Origin: Natroniella sulfidigena
GTDB taxonomy: Bacteria; Bacillota; Halanaerobiia; Halobacteroidales; Halobacteroidaceae
Direction of reading: 5' to 3'
Length of the DNA: 45,219 nt
NCBI RefSeq assembly: GCF_023223645.1
Contig: NZ_JALKBY010000019.1
Coordinates: 1 to 45,219, forward strand
This document shows, piece by piece, positions 30,555-39,496 of the stretch. The notes beneath the pieces are model-generated. The model searched no databases. It saw only the letters and a program-made list of their open reading frames with translations, and was not told where the DNA came from. Every line of letters starts with the position of its first letter. The stretch's first letter is position 1. Position numbers and translations under genes: made by a program.

Positions 30555-31742
30555 TTATTCAACTAATATCTGATCTAATGCTCCAATTAATTGATCAACA
30601 TCTTCTGTAGTAATAATCAATGGCGGTAAAAATCTAAGTACCTTCTTACCTGCAGTCAGGGCCAACACCCCTTCATCTAACAGCTTCCCTACAACTTCCT
30701 TGCCATCAATCTCTAACTCCACCCCAATCATCAAACCTTTCCCTCTGACTTCAACAACTGAATCATACTCTTCAACCAACTGCTCCAATTGTTCCCTAAA
30801 ATAAGATCCAACCTCTTTTGCATTCTCCAAAATATTATCTTCAAAAATAACCTGCAATGTTGTATAAGCCGCCTGACAAGCCAATGGATTACCTCCAAAT
30901 GTTGATGCATGATCGCCTGGTTTAAAAGCTTGGGCAACTTGATCTTTAGCTAAAAAAGCACTGACCGGCATACCATTGCCTAATGCCTTAGCCAAAGTAA
31001 AGATGTCAGGTTCAACACCATAATTTTGATAAGCAAATAACTCTCCTGTTCGTCCAATTCCTGTTTGGATCTCATCAAAGATCAATAAGATGCCTGCTTG
31101 GTCACATAACTCCCTTAAACCTTGTAAGTATTCCTTTTGAGCTGGGTTTACGCCCCCTTCACCTTGAATCGGCTCCACCATAATTGCTGCTGTCTGCTCT
31201 GTAATTGCTTCTTTAGCAGCAGTTAGATCATTATAAGGAACATGTTTAAATCCTTCTGGCAGAGGAGTAAAGGCCTTTTGATATTTAGTCTGACCGGTGG
31301 CAGCTATGGTAGATAAGGTTCGACCATGAAAAGACTCCTTAGCTGTTATAACCTCGTATTTCTCCTCACCCTGCTCCTTAAAATACTTCCTTGCTAACTT
31401 AATCGCTCCTTCATTCGCTTCAGCCCCACTATTTCCATAAAACACTTTATCTCCACAAGAATTCTCAACTAATAACTTAGATAATTTAGCTTGAATCTCA
31501 AAATAATATAAGTTAGAAGCATGTAATAACTTATCAACCTGCTCTTTAAGTGCTTCAGTTACCTGAGGGTGCTTATAACCTAAGGCATTAACAGCAATTC
31601 CAGCAGCAAAATCTAAGTATTCAATTCCTTCATTATCATATAGATAAACGCCTTCTCCTTTTTCTAAAACAATTGGAAATCTTTTTCCAAAAACATTCAT
31701 AAAATAATCTTGATCAGCTTGAATTACATCTTCTTTTAGCAT
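30555..31742 (-). CDS. argD: Acetylornithine aminotransferase
   Basis: A 395-residue class III PLP aminotransferase forming N-acetylornithine from N-acetylglutamate semialdehyde. Seen: YFMNVFGKRFPIVLEKGEG, FYGNSGAEANEGAIKLARK, SFHGRTLSTIAATGQ, LIFDEIQTGIGRTG and the PLP Lys in TLAKALGNGMPVSAF. It is the last gene of argCJBD. GGGGGG lies upstream of its ATG. A role in succinyl-DAP or GABA metabolism is unlikely given the arg context. Confidence 0.93.
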   Translation of the reverse strand: MLKEDVIQADQDYFMNVFGKRFPIVLEKGEGVYLYDNEGIEYLDFAAGIAVNALGYKHPQVTEALKEQVDKLLHASNLYYFEIQAKLSKLLVENSCGDKVFYGNSGAEANEGAIKLARKYFKEQGEEKYEVITAKESFHGRTLSTIAATGQTKYQKAFTPLPEGFKHVPYNDLTAAKEAITEQTAAIMVEPIQGEGGVNPAQKEYLQGLRELCDQAGILLIFDEIQTGIGRTGELFAYQNYGVEPDIFTLAKALGNGMPVSAFLAKDQVAQAFKPGDHASTFGGNPLACQAAYTTLQVIFEDNILENAKEVGSYFREQLEQLVEEYDSVVEVRGKGLMIGVELEIDGKEVVGKLLDEGVLALTAGKKVLRFLPPLIITTEDVDQLIGALDQILVE

Positions 31743-31857
31743 AATATCCCCCCTAAAACAATTGACAGTTTACAATTGACAATTTACAGTTAAAAACATA
31801 ATTTCTTTTCTAAGTTTTAATATTTACTAATCACCAATTACTAATTACTAGTCACTA
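31743..31857. repeat. TTGACAGT/TTTACAGT array between argB and argD
   Basis: Tandem degenerate units (ATTGACAGTTTACA, ATTGACAATTTACAG) at about 31757-31790, then AT-rich sequence and ACTAATTACTAGTCACTAA. The argB stop codon lies in the edge of this region. It is the same family as the arrays at 10412, 32747, 38092 and inside the elements at 35684 and 40465. Confidence 0.6.
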
Positions 31858-32724
31858 AATGCTCTTATCCGTCAGCATTGTTCCAATTCCGCGATCAGTA
31901 AATATTTCTAATAATAATGAATGAGGCACTCGTCCATCTAAGATATGTGTCTTATTGACATCAGATTCTAAAGCATCCATGCAAGCCTCAACCTTAGGAA
32001 TCATCCCACCTTTGATTCTATTACCTTCGATCATTCTACTTGCTTCCTCAATTGTCAATCTTGATATTAAGGAGTCCTCATCCTCAGGATCAGTCATAAT
32101 CCCTTCCACATTAGTCAATAAGATCAATTTCTCTGCTTGTAAAGCTCCAGCTAATTTGCCAGCTACCAGATCAGCATTGATATTATAGCTATTCCCTTCT
32201 AAATCAACTCCAACAGGAGCTACTATCGGTAGATAATCACTCTTAATTATTGCCTTTAAGACTTCAGGATTGATCTGTTCAACCTCTCCTACATAACCCA
32301 AATCAACATCATCTACCTTATATTTTTGAGCTTGGATCAAATTATTATCCTTACCTGATAGGCCAACTGCTTTATTTCCTGCTAGATTGGCCAAAGAAAC
32401 AATCTGGCTATTTACTCGTCCAATTAAGACCTGCTCTACAACCTCCATAACCTCTTTAGTTGTAATCCGCAAGCCTTGATGAAATTCACTCTCAACTCCT
32501 AATTTATCCAAGGTCTGACTGATTGCTGGCCCGCCACCATGAACAATCACTGGATTGACTCCTACATATTTTAATAATGTAATGTCCTTTAAAACTGATT
32601 CCATCAAATCCTGATTAACCATTGCATTACCACCATATTTAATTACGACAGTCTTGCCCGAAAACTCTCTAATGTATGGTAACGCTTCAATTAAAATATC
32701 CGCCTTCTCAATTAACTCTTCCAT
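31855..32724 (-). CDS. argB: Acetylglutamate kinase
   Basis: A 289-residue amino-acid kinase phosphorylating N-acetylglutamate. Signatures: VVIKYGGNAMVN, PVIVHGGGPAISQTL, INADLVAGKLAGAL and LLTNVEGIM, then IKGGMIPKVEACMDAL. The N-terminal helix before the kinase core (EKADILIEALPYI) is of the kind seen in arginine-sensitive, hexameric NAGKs. AAGGATAGGTG precedes the ATG at 32724; the in-frame GTG upstream overlaps it. Feedback inhibition by arginine and possible PII binding are family features, not shown here. Confidence 0.94.
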   Translation of the reverse strand: MEELIEKADILIEALPYIREFSGKTVVIKYGGNAMVNQDLMESVLKDITLLKYVGVNPVIVHGGGPAISQTLDKLGVESEFHQGLRITTKEVMEVVEQVLIGRVNSQIVSLANLAGNKAVGLSGKDNNLIQAQKYKVDDVDLGYVGEVEQINPEVLKAIIKSDYLPIVAPVGVDLEGNSYNINADLVAGKLAGALQAEKLILLTNVEGIMTDPEDEDSLISRLTIEEASRMIEGNRIKGGMIPKVEACMDALESDVNKTHILDGRVPHSLLLEIFTDRGIGTMLTDKSI

Positions 32725-32740
32725 TAATCTCACCTATCCT

Positions 32741-33036
32741 TACTTAATTTAGTGTACAGTGTATAGTTTACAGTGTACAGTTAAAAACCTTTAATTCATA
32801 AAAATAAAATTCTACTTCTATTTATAAAACAATAGCATTCTTTTGATTGTAAATCTTTTTTGCTCTTACTCAAACTTAGCCTTAAACTTATACTTAAACT
32901 TAAGGCTTTAATATAGCAAACATCTTATTCCTAATAGAATTAACACAAAGATTGATCCCTACAAAATTAATTTTGGCTTAAACTCTTTTTTTGCTCTTAT
33001 TCTTACTCAAACTTAAACTTAGACTCATACTTAAAC
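32741..33036. repeat. Repeat-filled gap between argJ and argB
   Basis: The 303-bp gap holds a TTTACAGTGTACAG array (about 32747-32785) and two degenerate TTAAG-family segments (about 32861-32909 and 32975-33041; TTGCTCTTACTCAAACTTAG, ACTCAAACTTAAACTTAGAC). I see no gene, promoter or terminator in it. The argJ stop codon falls in the right-hand segment. Confidence 0.6.
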
Positions 33037-34248
33037 TCAAGTATGATATTCCCCATTGATCTCAACATATTCATAAGAGAGATCACAAGTCCAGACCCGA
33101 TCGACAGCTTCTCCTAAATTCAGATTAACCTTTAACTTGATCTCATCAGTGGTTAATAGCTCTTCTAGCTCCTCTTCGTAATTAAGTACGGTCTCATCTT
33201 GATCAAGTAATAATAGGTCATTCATTCTGATCTCCAGTTTAGCTAAATCAATATCTATCCCACTAGCTCCAACTGCTGCTACTATTCTTCCCCAGTTAGG
33301 ATCTTCACCGAATAAAGCAGTCTTAACTAAATTGGAGTTAGCTATCTTTCTAGCAACTACTTCTGCATCAGATTTATTTCTTGCTCCAGCTACCTCTACC
33401 TCTACAAACTTAGTAGCTCCTTCACCATCCAGTACAATCTGATGGGCCAACACCTTAGTAACATACTGCAAAGCTGCTACAAACTTCTCATAATCTTGAT
33501 CTTGCTCTTGAATTGAAGAATTACCTGCCTGGCCATTCGCTAGAATAGATACCATATCATTAGTACTTTGATCTCCATCGACAATGATCTTATTAAAGGA
33601 GTTGTTAACTGCCTTGCGCAAAGCTTGATCTAGCAGTTGAGCATCAATAGCTAGATCAGTCGTTAGAAAAGATAACATTGTTGCCATATTTGGCTCTATC
33701 ATTCCTGAACCTTTAGCTATCCCTCCAATCGTAACAGTTTCTCCTCCAATCTCAACCTCTACTGCTAACTCCTTAGAATATGTATCGGTCGTCATAATCG
33801 CTTCTGCAGCATGGGCACTTCCCGTCTCACTCAAGTTAGCTGCTGCCTTCTTAATCCCTTCTTCAACCTTATTCATCTCCAAAAACTCACCAATAATTCC
33901 TGTTGAAGCAACCAAGATCTGATCTTGCTTTAGGTTTAACTCTTCTGCTGCCAACTCTTCCATGCGTTCAGCATCAGACCAACCTCTCTTTCCCGTACAG
34001 GCATTGGCATTCCCACTATTGACTACTATTGCTTGGGCCAATCCATCTTCACAATTTTCTCGACTCAACTTAACCGGAGCTGCTGAGCATTGATTGGTAG
34101 TAAAGACGGCAGCCACCTTAGCTGAATTCTGACTATAAATTAAGGCTACATCCCTACCTTCACTCTTAATTCCTACTTCAACTCCTGCTGCCAAAAAACC
34201 TTGTGGTGCAGTTATTCCTCCTATAACATCTTGATAATCTTCTGCCAT
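33037..34248 (-). CDS. argJ: Bifunctional ornithine acetyltransferase/N-acetylglutamate synthase
   Basis: A 403-residue proenzyme that recycles the acetyl group from N-acetylornithine to glutamate. The autocleavage site precedes nucleophile Thr190 in KGSGMIEPNMATML, giving alpha and beta chains. VVNSGNANACTG and GEDPNWGRI are also family signatures. Whether it is mono- or bifunctional cannot be decided; no separate argA is in the window. It lies 20 nt after argC. The C-terminus (NGEYHT) is standard, with the stop at the edge of a repeat. Confidence 0.95.
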   Translation of the reverse strand: MAEDYQDVIGGITAPQGFLAAGVEVGIKSEGRDVALIYSQNSAKVAAVFTTNQCSAAPVKLSRENCEDGLAQAIVVNSGNANACTGKRGWSDAERMEELAAEELNLKQDQILVASTGIIGEFLEMNKVEEGIKKAAANLSETGSAHAAEAIMTTDTYSKELAVEVEIGGETVTIGGIAKGSGMIEPNMATMLSFLTTDLAIDAQLLDQALRKAVNNSFNKIIVDGDQSTNDMVSILANGQAGNSSIQEQDQDYEKFVAALQYVTKVLAHQIVLDGEGATKFVEVEVAGARNKSDAEVVARKIANSNLVKTALFGEDPNWGRIVAAVGASGIDIDLAKLEIRMNDLLLLDQDETVLNYEEELEELLTTDEIKLKVNLNLGEAVDRVWTCDLSYEYVEINGEYHT

Positions 34249-34268
34249 TTACTTATCCCCCCAGTCAC

Positions 34269-35303
34269 TTATAAATATAACCCAGCATCTTCTAAACCTA
34301 AGTCTTCCCTCCAACCAGCCATTAGATTCAAATTCTGAATTGCTTGGCCCGCTGAGCCTTTAACCAAATTATCAATAGCTGAAATAATAATCACTCGACC
34401 AGTAGCTTGATCAACCTCAAGCCCTAAATCACAATAATTAGAACCTGCTACAAACTTTATCTCTGGTAATCTCTCTCCAGGCATAATTCTAACAAATTGA
34501 TCTCCTTTATAAAACTGTCTATAATAATCTATTATTGTAGATGAAGAAAGATCCTCCTTCAAATCAGCATAAATAGTAGCCAAAATCCCCCGTTTAATTG
34601 GTAATAGATGTGGGGTGAAAGATAAATTAATTTCTTTGTCTGCTACTAAAGATAATTTTTCTTCAATTTCAGAAGTATGGCGATGATTAGCAACTTTATA
34701 AGCCTTAAAGCTACTATCAACCTCGCAAAAATGGGTTCCCAAACTGACCTTTCTTCCCGCTCCAGTCGTACCTGATTTAGCATCAATAATGATACTATTT
34801 TGATCAATCCAACCCTTGTCCAATAATGGGGCAAGGGCCAAAATAGAAGCCGTTGGATAACAACCTGGATTGGCCACTAGCTCACTTGTAGCAATTTGTT
34901 CTCTATTCAACTCTGGCAATCCATAAACCCCTTGCTCCAACAGCTGAGGACTATTATGTTCTTGATACCATTCTTCATACTTAGCAAGTTCTTGATAACG
35001 ATAATCACCACTTAAATCAATCACCTTCAGCCCTGCCTCAACTAACTTAGGAACGACTGTCATCGAAATCCCATGTGGTAAAGCAGTAAAAACAACATCT
35101 GACTCTTCTTGTAATTGTTCAATATTTAATTTTTGACATTCAATATCAATCTTAGTAGACAGATGAGGATATATATCTGATATCTTCTCTTCCGAAAAGC
35201 TATTAGAAGTTAAGGTCTTTAACTTTACTTCTGGATGATCTGCTAATAATCTAACTAATTCCACTCCAGTATAACCAGTAGCTCCAACTACACTTACATT
35301 CAT
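34269..35303 (-). CDS. argC: N-acetyl-gamma-glutamyl-phosphate reductase
   Basis: A 344-residue NADPH-dependent reductase of arginine synthesis. The Rossmann motif VVGATGYTGVELVRLL is at the N-terminus, the catalytic Cys148 is in ANPGCYPTAS, and KSGTTGAGRK and HRHTSEIE are conserved further on. It is the first gene of argCJBD. AGGAGGGG precedes the ATG. A promoter with ARG-box-like sites lies about 40-70 bp upstream. Confidence 0.96.
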   Translation of the reverse strand: MNVSVVGATGYTGVELVRLLADHPEVKLKTLTSNSFSEEKISDIYPHLSTKIDIECQKLNIEQLQEESDVVFTALPHGISMTVVPKLVEAGLKVIDLSGDYRYQELAKYEEWYQEHNSPQLLEQGVYGLPELNREQIATSELVANPGCYPTASILALAPLLDKGWIDQNSIIIDAKSGTTGAGRKVSLGTHFCEVDSSFKAYKVANHRHTSEIEEKLSLVADKEINLSFTPHLLPIKRGILATIYADLKEDLSSSTIIDYYRQFYKGDQFVRIMPGERLPEIKFVAGSNYCDLGLEVDQATGRVIIISAIDNLVKGSAGQAIQNLNLMAGWREDLGLEDAGLYL

Positions 35304-35337
35304 AATTTAACCCCTCCTAGTACATACCTAGTAATTA

Positions 35338-35372
35338 TTAATAATTATACAGAAAAAAGAATAAAAATACAA
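35338..35372 (-). promoter_or_regulatory. argC promoter with two ARG-box-like sites
   Basis: Minus-strand TTGTAT (35372-35367) and TATAAT (35349-35344) are 17 bp apart. TGTATTTTTATTCT (35371-35358) and TGTATAATTATTAA (35351-35338), 20 bp apart, each differ at two positions from the ArgR operator pattern TGAATWWWTATTCA. They overlap both promoter elements. AT richness makes chance matches possible; argR itself is not in the window. Confidence 0.5.
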
Positions 35373-35431
35373 GCAAAAGTCTCACTTTCTACTAAGATTA
35401 ATTTCAAACAAAAGTCTGTTCAACCTTTAAA

Positions 35432-35611
35432 TCACCCCTTCAATAGCTGAATTCCTAAAAAGAGACTCCCTCCACCGGCAATAATCCCTAACGCCCAACT
35501 AGGTACTAAATTAATAATCAAACCTGCTCCAACTAAACATAATACGAAACCAACTCCACTTCTTACCTTCAAGCTATTACGAGTTACCATCCTCTTTAGC
35601 TTAGTTAGCAT
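35432..35611 (-). CDS. Small membrane protein (59 residues)
   Basis: ATG at 35611 is preceded by AAGGTGGGG. The 59-residue product has a basic N-terminus (MLTKLKRMVTRNSLKVRSG), a first membrane helix (VGFVLCLVGAGLIINLV) and a second, glycine-rich one (WALGIIAGGGSLFLGIQLL), ending KG. Good ribosome binding site, codon use and hydrophobic pattern make it a likely real gene that is too short for usual cut-offs. The family is unknown to me. Confidence 0.65.
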   Translation of the reverse strand: MLTKLKRMVTRNSLKVRSGVGFVLCLVGAGLIINLVPSWALGIIAGGGSLFLGIQLLKG

Positions 35612-35683
35612 AATATCCCCACCTTTTTATTGAGGTATAATTACTATATGTAGTTTGACCTCAATCTGTGCAAGGGATTATGC

Positions 35684-35946
35684 AATATTATGGCACTTCC
35701 GTGCCACAATATTGAATTGACAGTTTACGGTGGATACGATTTTTGTGATTTTCACGAAGGGTCTTGATAAAGACCCGTAGGTACAGTTTACAGTTGAAAA
35801 GCAAAACCTTAAAAGTTTAAGACCTTTAAAAAATTTTATGCTTAGGGGGTTAGAGTGATTTTGAATTTAGATTTTTTCTATCTACTGTCAACCGTCAACT
35901 GTCTACTGTCAACTGATATAAAGCGGCACAATGCCACTTTATATCA
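35684..35946. repeat. Palindrome-capped intergenic element (copy 1)
   Basis: Left cap: CAATATTATGGCAC-TTCC-GTGCCACAATATTG (35684-35715). Right cap: TGATATAAAGCGGCA-CAA-TGCCACTTTATATCA (35914-35946). Between them are TTGACAGTTTACGG at the left, a CGAAGGGTCTT...ACCCGTAGG module (35754-35783), an AT-rich core, and CTGTCAACCGTCAACTGT at the right. The right end is almost identical to the reverse complement of the left end of the element at 40465. The helicase stop codon lies in the right cap. Confidence 0.72.
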
Positions 35947-37455
35947 TGAAATTTGATCCTTAATCTCAGTTTCAATAATGCTTTTGAGAATGCTCTGTTC
36001 TAATGATTGATCAGTCTCCTCTTTGACAACAAGATCCAAATCACCGATTACATCTTCAAACAAATTAATCTTCTTATCTAATAATTCTACAATCTTTTCT
36101 TCGATTGTATCTTGAGTAGATAGATTATAAATCTGTACATCTTTATCTTGTCCTAATCTATGCACTCGACCAATCCTCTGTTCTACCTTCATTGGGTTCC
36201 AGGGTAGATCATAATTGATGATCGTATTACAGAATTGTAGATTGATCCCCTCTCCTCCTGCTTCTGTACTGATTAAAACATCACCATTTTCCATAAACAT
36301 GCGTTTGGCCCGTTCTTTTTGGTTATCTGATAATCCTCCACTGAAGACAACAGGTTGAAACCCTTTATGATATAAATAATAGCAGATATACTCCTGAGTA
36401 GCTCGATATTCAGTAAAGACGATTGCTTTTCCTTCAGTTTGATTCAATATCTCTTCTAAAACCTTGATCTTTTCATTCTCTTGAATCTCAATTGCCATCT
36501 CTAACAAAGATTGAAGTTGGCTTTGAATCGCACTATAACTCTTTTTTTTGCACATCTTCTCTAAAGTATGAGCTGCAGCATAAGCACTACTACAGACCTC
36601 ACGTTGTAAGGTCAATAGGTTAAAGATACTATTATTACTAGGATTCTTTTGGTACTCTACTTTAATCAACTCAGTTATTTGATCATAAAGCTTCTTCTCT
36701 TCATCTGTCAAATCGAGTGAAATTAACTCCACATCTCTATCTGTAGCTTCATAATCAGCATCTTCTCTACGATTACGAATCATTACTTCAGATAAAGACT
36801 CCTGCAGCTGATCTAAATTCTGTGCTTGATGCTTATCTTTAACATACTCTTCTTTAAACTGCGAATAATCTCCAAAAAGATCAGGTCGCAGTAATGATAC
36901 TAAGTTATACAACTCTTCTAAATCATTTTGGATTGGAGTAGCAGTCAATAATAATAAATATTTTTTAGGAATTTTATTGACAAACTTCCAATTCATCGTC
37001 TCAGAATTTTTAAGGCGTTGTGCTTCATCAACAATCACTAAATCAAAACCTCGCTCACAAATAAAGTCAGCATGAGGCTCCCTTTTAGCCTTATCTAACG
37101 AAGAGATAATTACATTAAAATAATGCCAGCCTCTTCCTTTACGATTATTAAAAACATCAATCTTAAATTTATCAGTTAACTCATTCCACCATTGATACCC
37201 TAAAGAAGCTGGTGTCAATACTAAACAGGTCTCTATTTCTTCCCTAGCAAGATACTCCTTTAAAATCATTCCCGCTTCTATAGTCTTTCCTAAACCAACT
37301 TCATCTGCCAATAAAGCTCTACCATCCATTTCATTTACTACTCGATCTACAGTCTTAACTTGATGAGGCAAGAGTTCAAATTCTTTCTCCTGCCAATGGT
37401 CTGCTAATTCCTCCATAGCTACTAATTCTGTTTGCTCTAGTGTATCTATTTCCAT
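35944..37455 (-). CDS. SNF2-family DEAD/DEAH helicase (RapA-like)
   Basis: A 503-residue Swi2/Snf2 ATPase. Motif I is DEVGLGKT (51-58), motif II DEAQ (143-146), motif III LTATPIQND, motif V GGEGINLQ and motif VI QRIGRVHRLGQ. Both RecA-like lobes are present, with no extra DNA-binding domain, so it resembles the short RapA/HepA-like helicases that remodel DNA-protein complexes. GAGGTG lies before the ATG at 37455. The C-terminal stop (TGA) is part of a palindromic repeat, so the native C-terminus may have been changed. No restriction or defence partner gene is adjacent. Confidence 0.9.
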   Translation of the reverse strand: MEIDTLEQTELVAMEELADHWQEKEFELLPHQVKTVDRVVNEMDGRALLADEVGLGKTIEAGMILKEYLAREEIETCLVLTPASLGYQWWNELTDKFKIDVFNNRKGRGWHYFNVIISSLDKAKREPHADFICERGFDLVIVDEAQRLKNSETMNWKFVNKIPKKYLLLLTATPIQNDLEELYNLVSLLRPDLFGDYSQFKEEYVKDKHQAQNLDQLQESLSEVMIRNRREDADYEATDRDVELISLDLTDEEKKLYDQITELIKVEYQKNPSNNSIFNLLTLQREVCSSAYAAAHTLEKMCKKKSYSAIQSQLQSLLEMAIEIQENEKIKVLEEILNQTEGKAIVFTEYRATQEYICYYLYHKGFQPVVFSGGLSDNQKERAKRMFMENGDVLISTEAGGEGINLQFCNTIINYDLPWNPMKVEQRIGRVHRLGQDKDVQIYNLSTQDTIEEKIVELLDKKINLFEDVIGDLDLVVKEETDQSLEQSILKSIIETEIKDQIS

Positions 37456-37599
37456 TTCTCTCACCTCAATATTTGCTTCTATTATTTATTATTGTTACCT
37501 TAAAAACTTATTCCATAAATTTAAATTAATGAAATAGAGTTAATTTTAGTTTAAATTAAGATTATTATAACAACCTTTATAAACTATACTTTAAAATAA

Positions 37600-37641
37600 A
37601 CTAACCCCAATAGATACATAAGTATCCATTAGGGTTAGTTA
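37600..37641 (-). terminator. Terminator of the 149-residue hypothetical gene
   Basis: AACTAACCC (37600-37608) pairs with GGGTTAGTT (37633-37641), with GATAC/GTATC continuing the stem inside. On the minus strand TTTATTTT follows. The stem overlaps the stop codon of the gene. Confidence 0.8.
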
Positions 37642-38084
37642 TTTCTGACCCAACCATCTTCTTTTAAGATAAAATGTACTTCATCCTCATCCTCTTCTAA
37701 ATTATCTAAAATACCCTCTAGTTCTTTAAATGCTGCTTCCAATTTAGCAAATTGATCTGCCTTTATTTCTGCTAAAATTGATTTGTCAGCATAATCAAAC
37801 TGAATTTTAAAATCAGGTACTACTTGCTGTTCATCACCTTCAATAAAAATTTCTTTGAATCTTTCCCATAATTCTTTGCCTAATTCTTCTAAAAAACCAC
37901 TACTAACTGCTCCTAAAACATACTTAACTATAATCAATAATACCTGTTCACTCTCAACAAACTGCTTTTTTGATTTTTTCTGTAAACTTAAAAAGCCTCC
38001 TTGCACTACTTCAGAAACATCATCTAATTGGCCCTCTAATTTAACTTCAACCTCTAAATGTTTATCTTTAATCCTTATCCCCAC
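37635..38084 (-). CDS. Hypothetical protein, 149 residues
   Basis: An unrecognised acidic protein. The N-terminal third is beta-like (IRIKDKHLEVEVKLEGQL), the middle has a short hydrophobic helix (VLLIIVKYVLGAVSSGFLEE) that could be a membrane-associated or buried segment, and the C-terminus is charged and helical (FAKLEAAFKELEGILDNLEE) ending in FILKEDGWVRN. No catalytic motif is visible. It stands alone with its own terminator. Its upstream leader overlaps a TTTACAATTGACAG array. Confidence 0.65.
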   Translation of the reverse strand: MGIRIKDKHLEVEVKLEGQLDDVSEVVQGGFLSLQKKSKKQFVESEQVLLIIVKYVLGAVSSGFLEELGKELWERFKEIFIEGDEQQVVPDFKIQFDYADKSILAEIKADQFAKLEAAFKELEGILDNLEEDEDEVHFILKEDGWVRNN

Positions 38085-38091
38085 CCCATAT

Positions 38092-38158
38092 CAATGTACA
38101 ATGTACAATTTACAATTGACAGTTTACAGTTAAAAATTAATAATTGATAGTTGACACC
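38092..38158. repeat. TTTACAATTGACAG array
   Basis: Degenerate tandem units (AATGTACAATGTACAATTTA, ATTGACAGTTTACAG, TTGATAGTTGACA) between two minus-strand genes; same family as the arrays at 10412 and 32747. Confidence 0.6.
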
Positions 38159-38181
38159 CCTAAAGTCAAAATCTAATCATA

Positions 38182-38571
38182 TTAAACAGCATTGATCCCA
38201 ATCATGCCACCTAAAGCTGAAACTGCAAAGCCAATTGCTACTCTTGTTACCAATCCTAATGAAATAGTAATAGGTGTCCATAAACTCCCCAATAAAATAA
38301 TAACTGCCATATAAATTACCCCTACCAGCCCTCCATTGAGCCAACCATTATTTTGAGCAGAATAAGATGCAGCAACTCCTCCCACAAATAACGCCAAATA
38401 ATTTAAAGCAAATAAAATTGTATTAACTGAATTACTAGTAATATTAGTTAAACTAATAATCACTCCTAAAAAAATACTACTGCTCAACAAAATAATCAAA
38501 CTTACTATTAGACCTCGCAGAATACTACTTGTTTTTATAAAAGACATATTATTTTGTGATCTAGTCATCAT
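38182..38571 (-). CDS. TIGR04086-like small membrane protein
   Basis: A 129-residue protein with four predicted membrane helices. The segment LFVGGVAASYSAQNNGWLNG followed by GLVGVIYMAVIILLG is characteristic of the TIGR04086/DUF3792 family of Firmicute membrane proteins, whose function is unknown. The ATG at 38571 follows GGAGGGG; an upstream in-frame ATG overlaps that site. Confidence 0.75.
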   Translation of the reverse strand: MMTRSQNNMSFIKTSSILRGLIVSLIILLSSSIFLGVIISLTNITSNSVNTILFALNYLALFVGGVAASYSAQNNGWLNGGLVGVIYMAVIILLGSLWTPITISLGLVTRVAIGFAVSALGGMIGINAV

Positions 38572-38655
38572 ACTCCCCTCCATTTATTATAAAATATTCA
38601 GCAAAAAACTAATTATGACTCTAAAATAATTTTTTCTCCTCCCCAAATTAAAAAA

Positions 38656-38673
38656 AGTGGCTGCTTAGCCACT
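38656..38673 (-). terminator. Terminator of the CPBP protease gene
   Basis: AGTGGCT-GCTT-AGCCACT stem (38656-38673) followed by seven T on the minus strand. Confidence 0.82.
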
Positions 38674-38693
38674 AAATTTAATCCTATTCAAGT

Positions 38694-39434
38694 TTAAATA
38701 ACATCTAGGTACCAAACAATATAAATTACAATGACTACTAATAAGTTCCAAACACTATGAGCTATAATGGATGAATAAAGTGAATTTGTCTTTTCATATA
38801 GCCACGCCAAAATAACTCCACCTAAAAAAGTAGGTAGAAAAACCCACAAGCTGAAATGGGCCAACCCAAATAAAGCTCCATTTAAAATTAAACCTCTAGT
38901 TTTACCCATTTTACTCTTACAATAAGGATAGACAAAACCTCTAAAAAAAATCTCCTCAGTAACTGGAGCAATGATAATTATTATAGAACTCTGTAATAAA
39001 AAAAATAATAGAGTTTGAGAATTCAACAAATTATAAATAACTTGCTGAGCTGGAACTTCAATTCCAAATAAGTTAGATACTAAACCATAAAAGAAGTTAT
39101 TTATAGTTATAATCATCAAACAGATGATTACCCCACCTAAAAAACCATACTTCAAACTAACCCTAAAATTTTTATTTTTCAAGCCAAATTCCTGTAAGGT
39201 TACTCCATATTTAACTACTGCCAAAAACAATGTCAACCCTGCTAACAGCAAAGCTTGAATTAAATTAAGCAATAAAGGCTTAATTAATCTCAAATAATCA
39301 AATTGCAAAAAAGTTTCTATTAACCATTCCAAGCCCAAAAAAACTATAAATGTTAGACCAAATGTTAATGATAAAATTAATATAATATCTGCTAAATCCC
39401 ATTTGACCTTAGAGTCAGTTAACATCTCAGCCAT
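38694..39434 (-). CDS. CPBP-family intramembrane glutamic protease
   Basis: A 246-residue integral membrane protein of the CPBP/Abi (Rce1-like) family. Motif 1 is APVTEEIFFRGF (Glu160, Glu161, Arg165), motif 2 FGLAHF (His193) and motif 3 IIAHSVWN (His226, Asn230), all within membrane helices, so the active site is intact. Members process prenylated proteins or peptides or act in immunity to bacteriocins; no bacteriocin gene is adjacent, so the substrate is unknown. It has its own terminator. Confidence 0.9.
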   Translation of the reverse strand: MAEMLTDSKVKWDLADIILILSLTFGLTFIVFLGLEWLIETFLQFDYLRLIKPLLLNLIQALLLAGLTLFLAVVKYGVTLQEFGLKNKNFRVSLKYGFLGGVIICLMIITINNFFYGLVSNLFGIEVPAQQVIYNLLNSQTLLFFLLQSSIIIIIAPVTEEIFFRGFVYPYCKSKMGKTRGLILNGALFGLAHFSLWVFLPTFLGGVILAWLYEKTNSLYSSIIAHSVWNLLVVIVIYIVWYLDVI

Positions 39435-39496
39435 CCAAATACCGCCTTCCTAATATCACTTCCTTTTATATCAATAATATTCTAGCCCCTAATTGA

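Noticed and set aside
35944-37455. SNF2 helicase as part of a defence system
   Set aside because: No methylase, nuclease or other defence gene adjoins it; flanking genes are small membrane proteins and the arg operon.
38694-39434. CPBP protease as bacteriocin immunity
   Set aside because: No bacteriocin precursor, double-glycine leader or ABC exporter in the vicinity.
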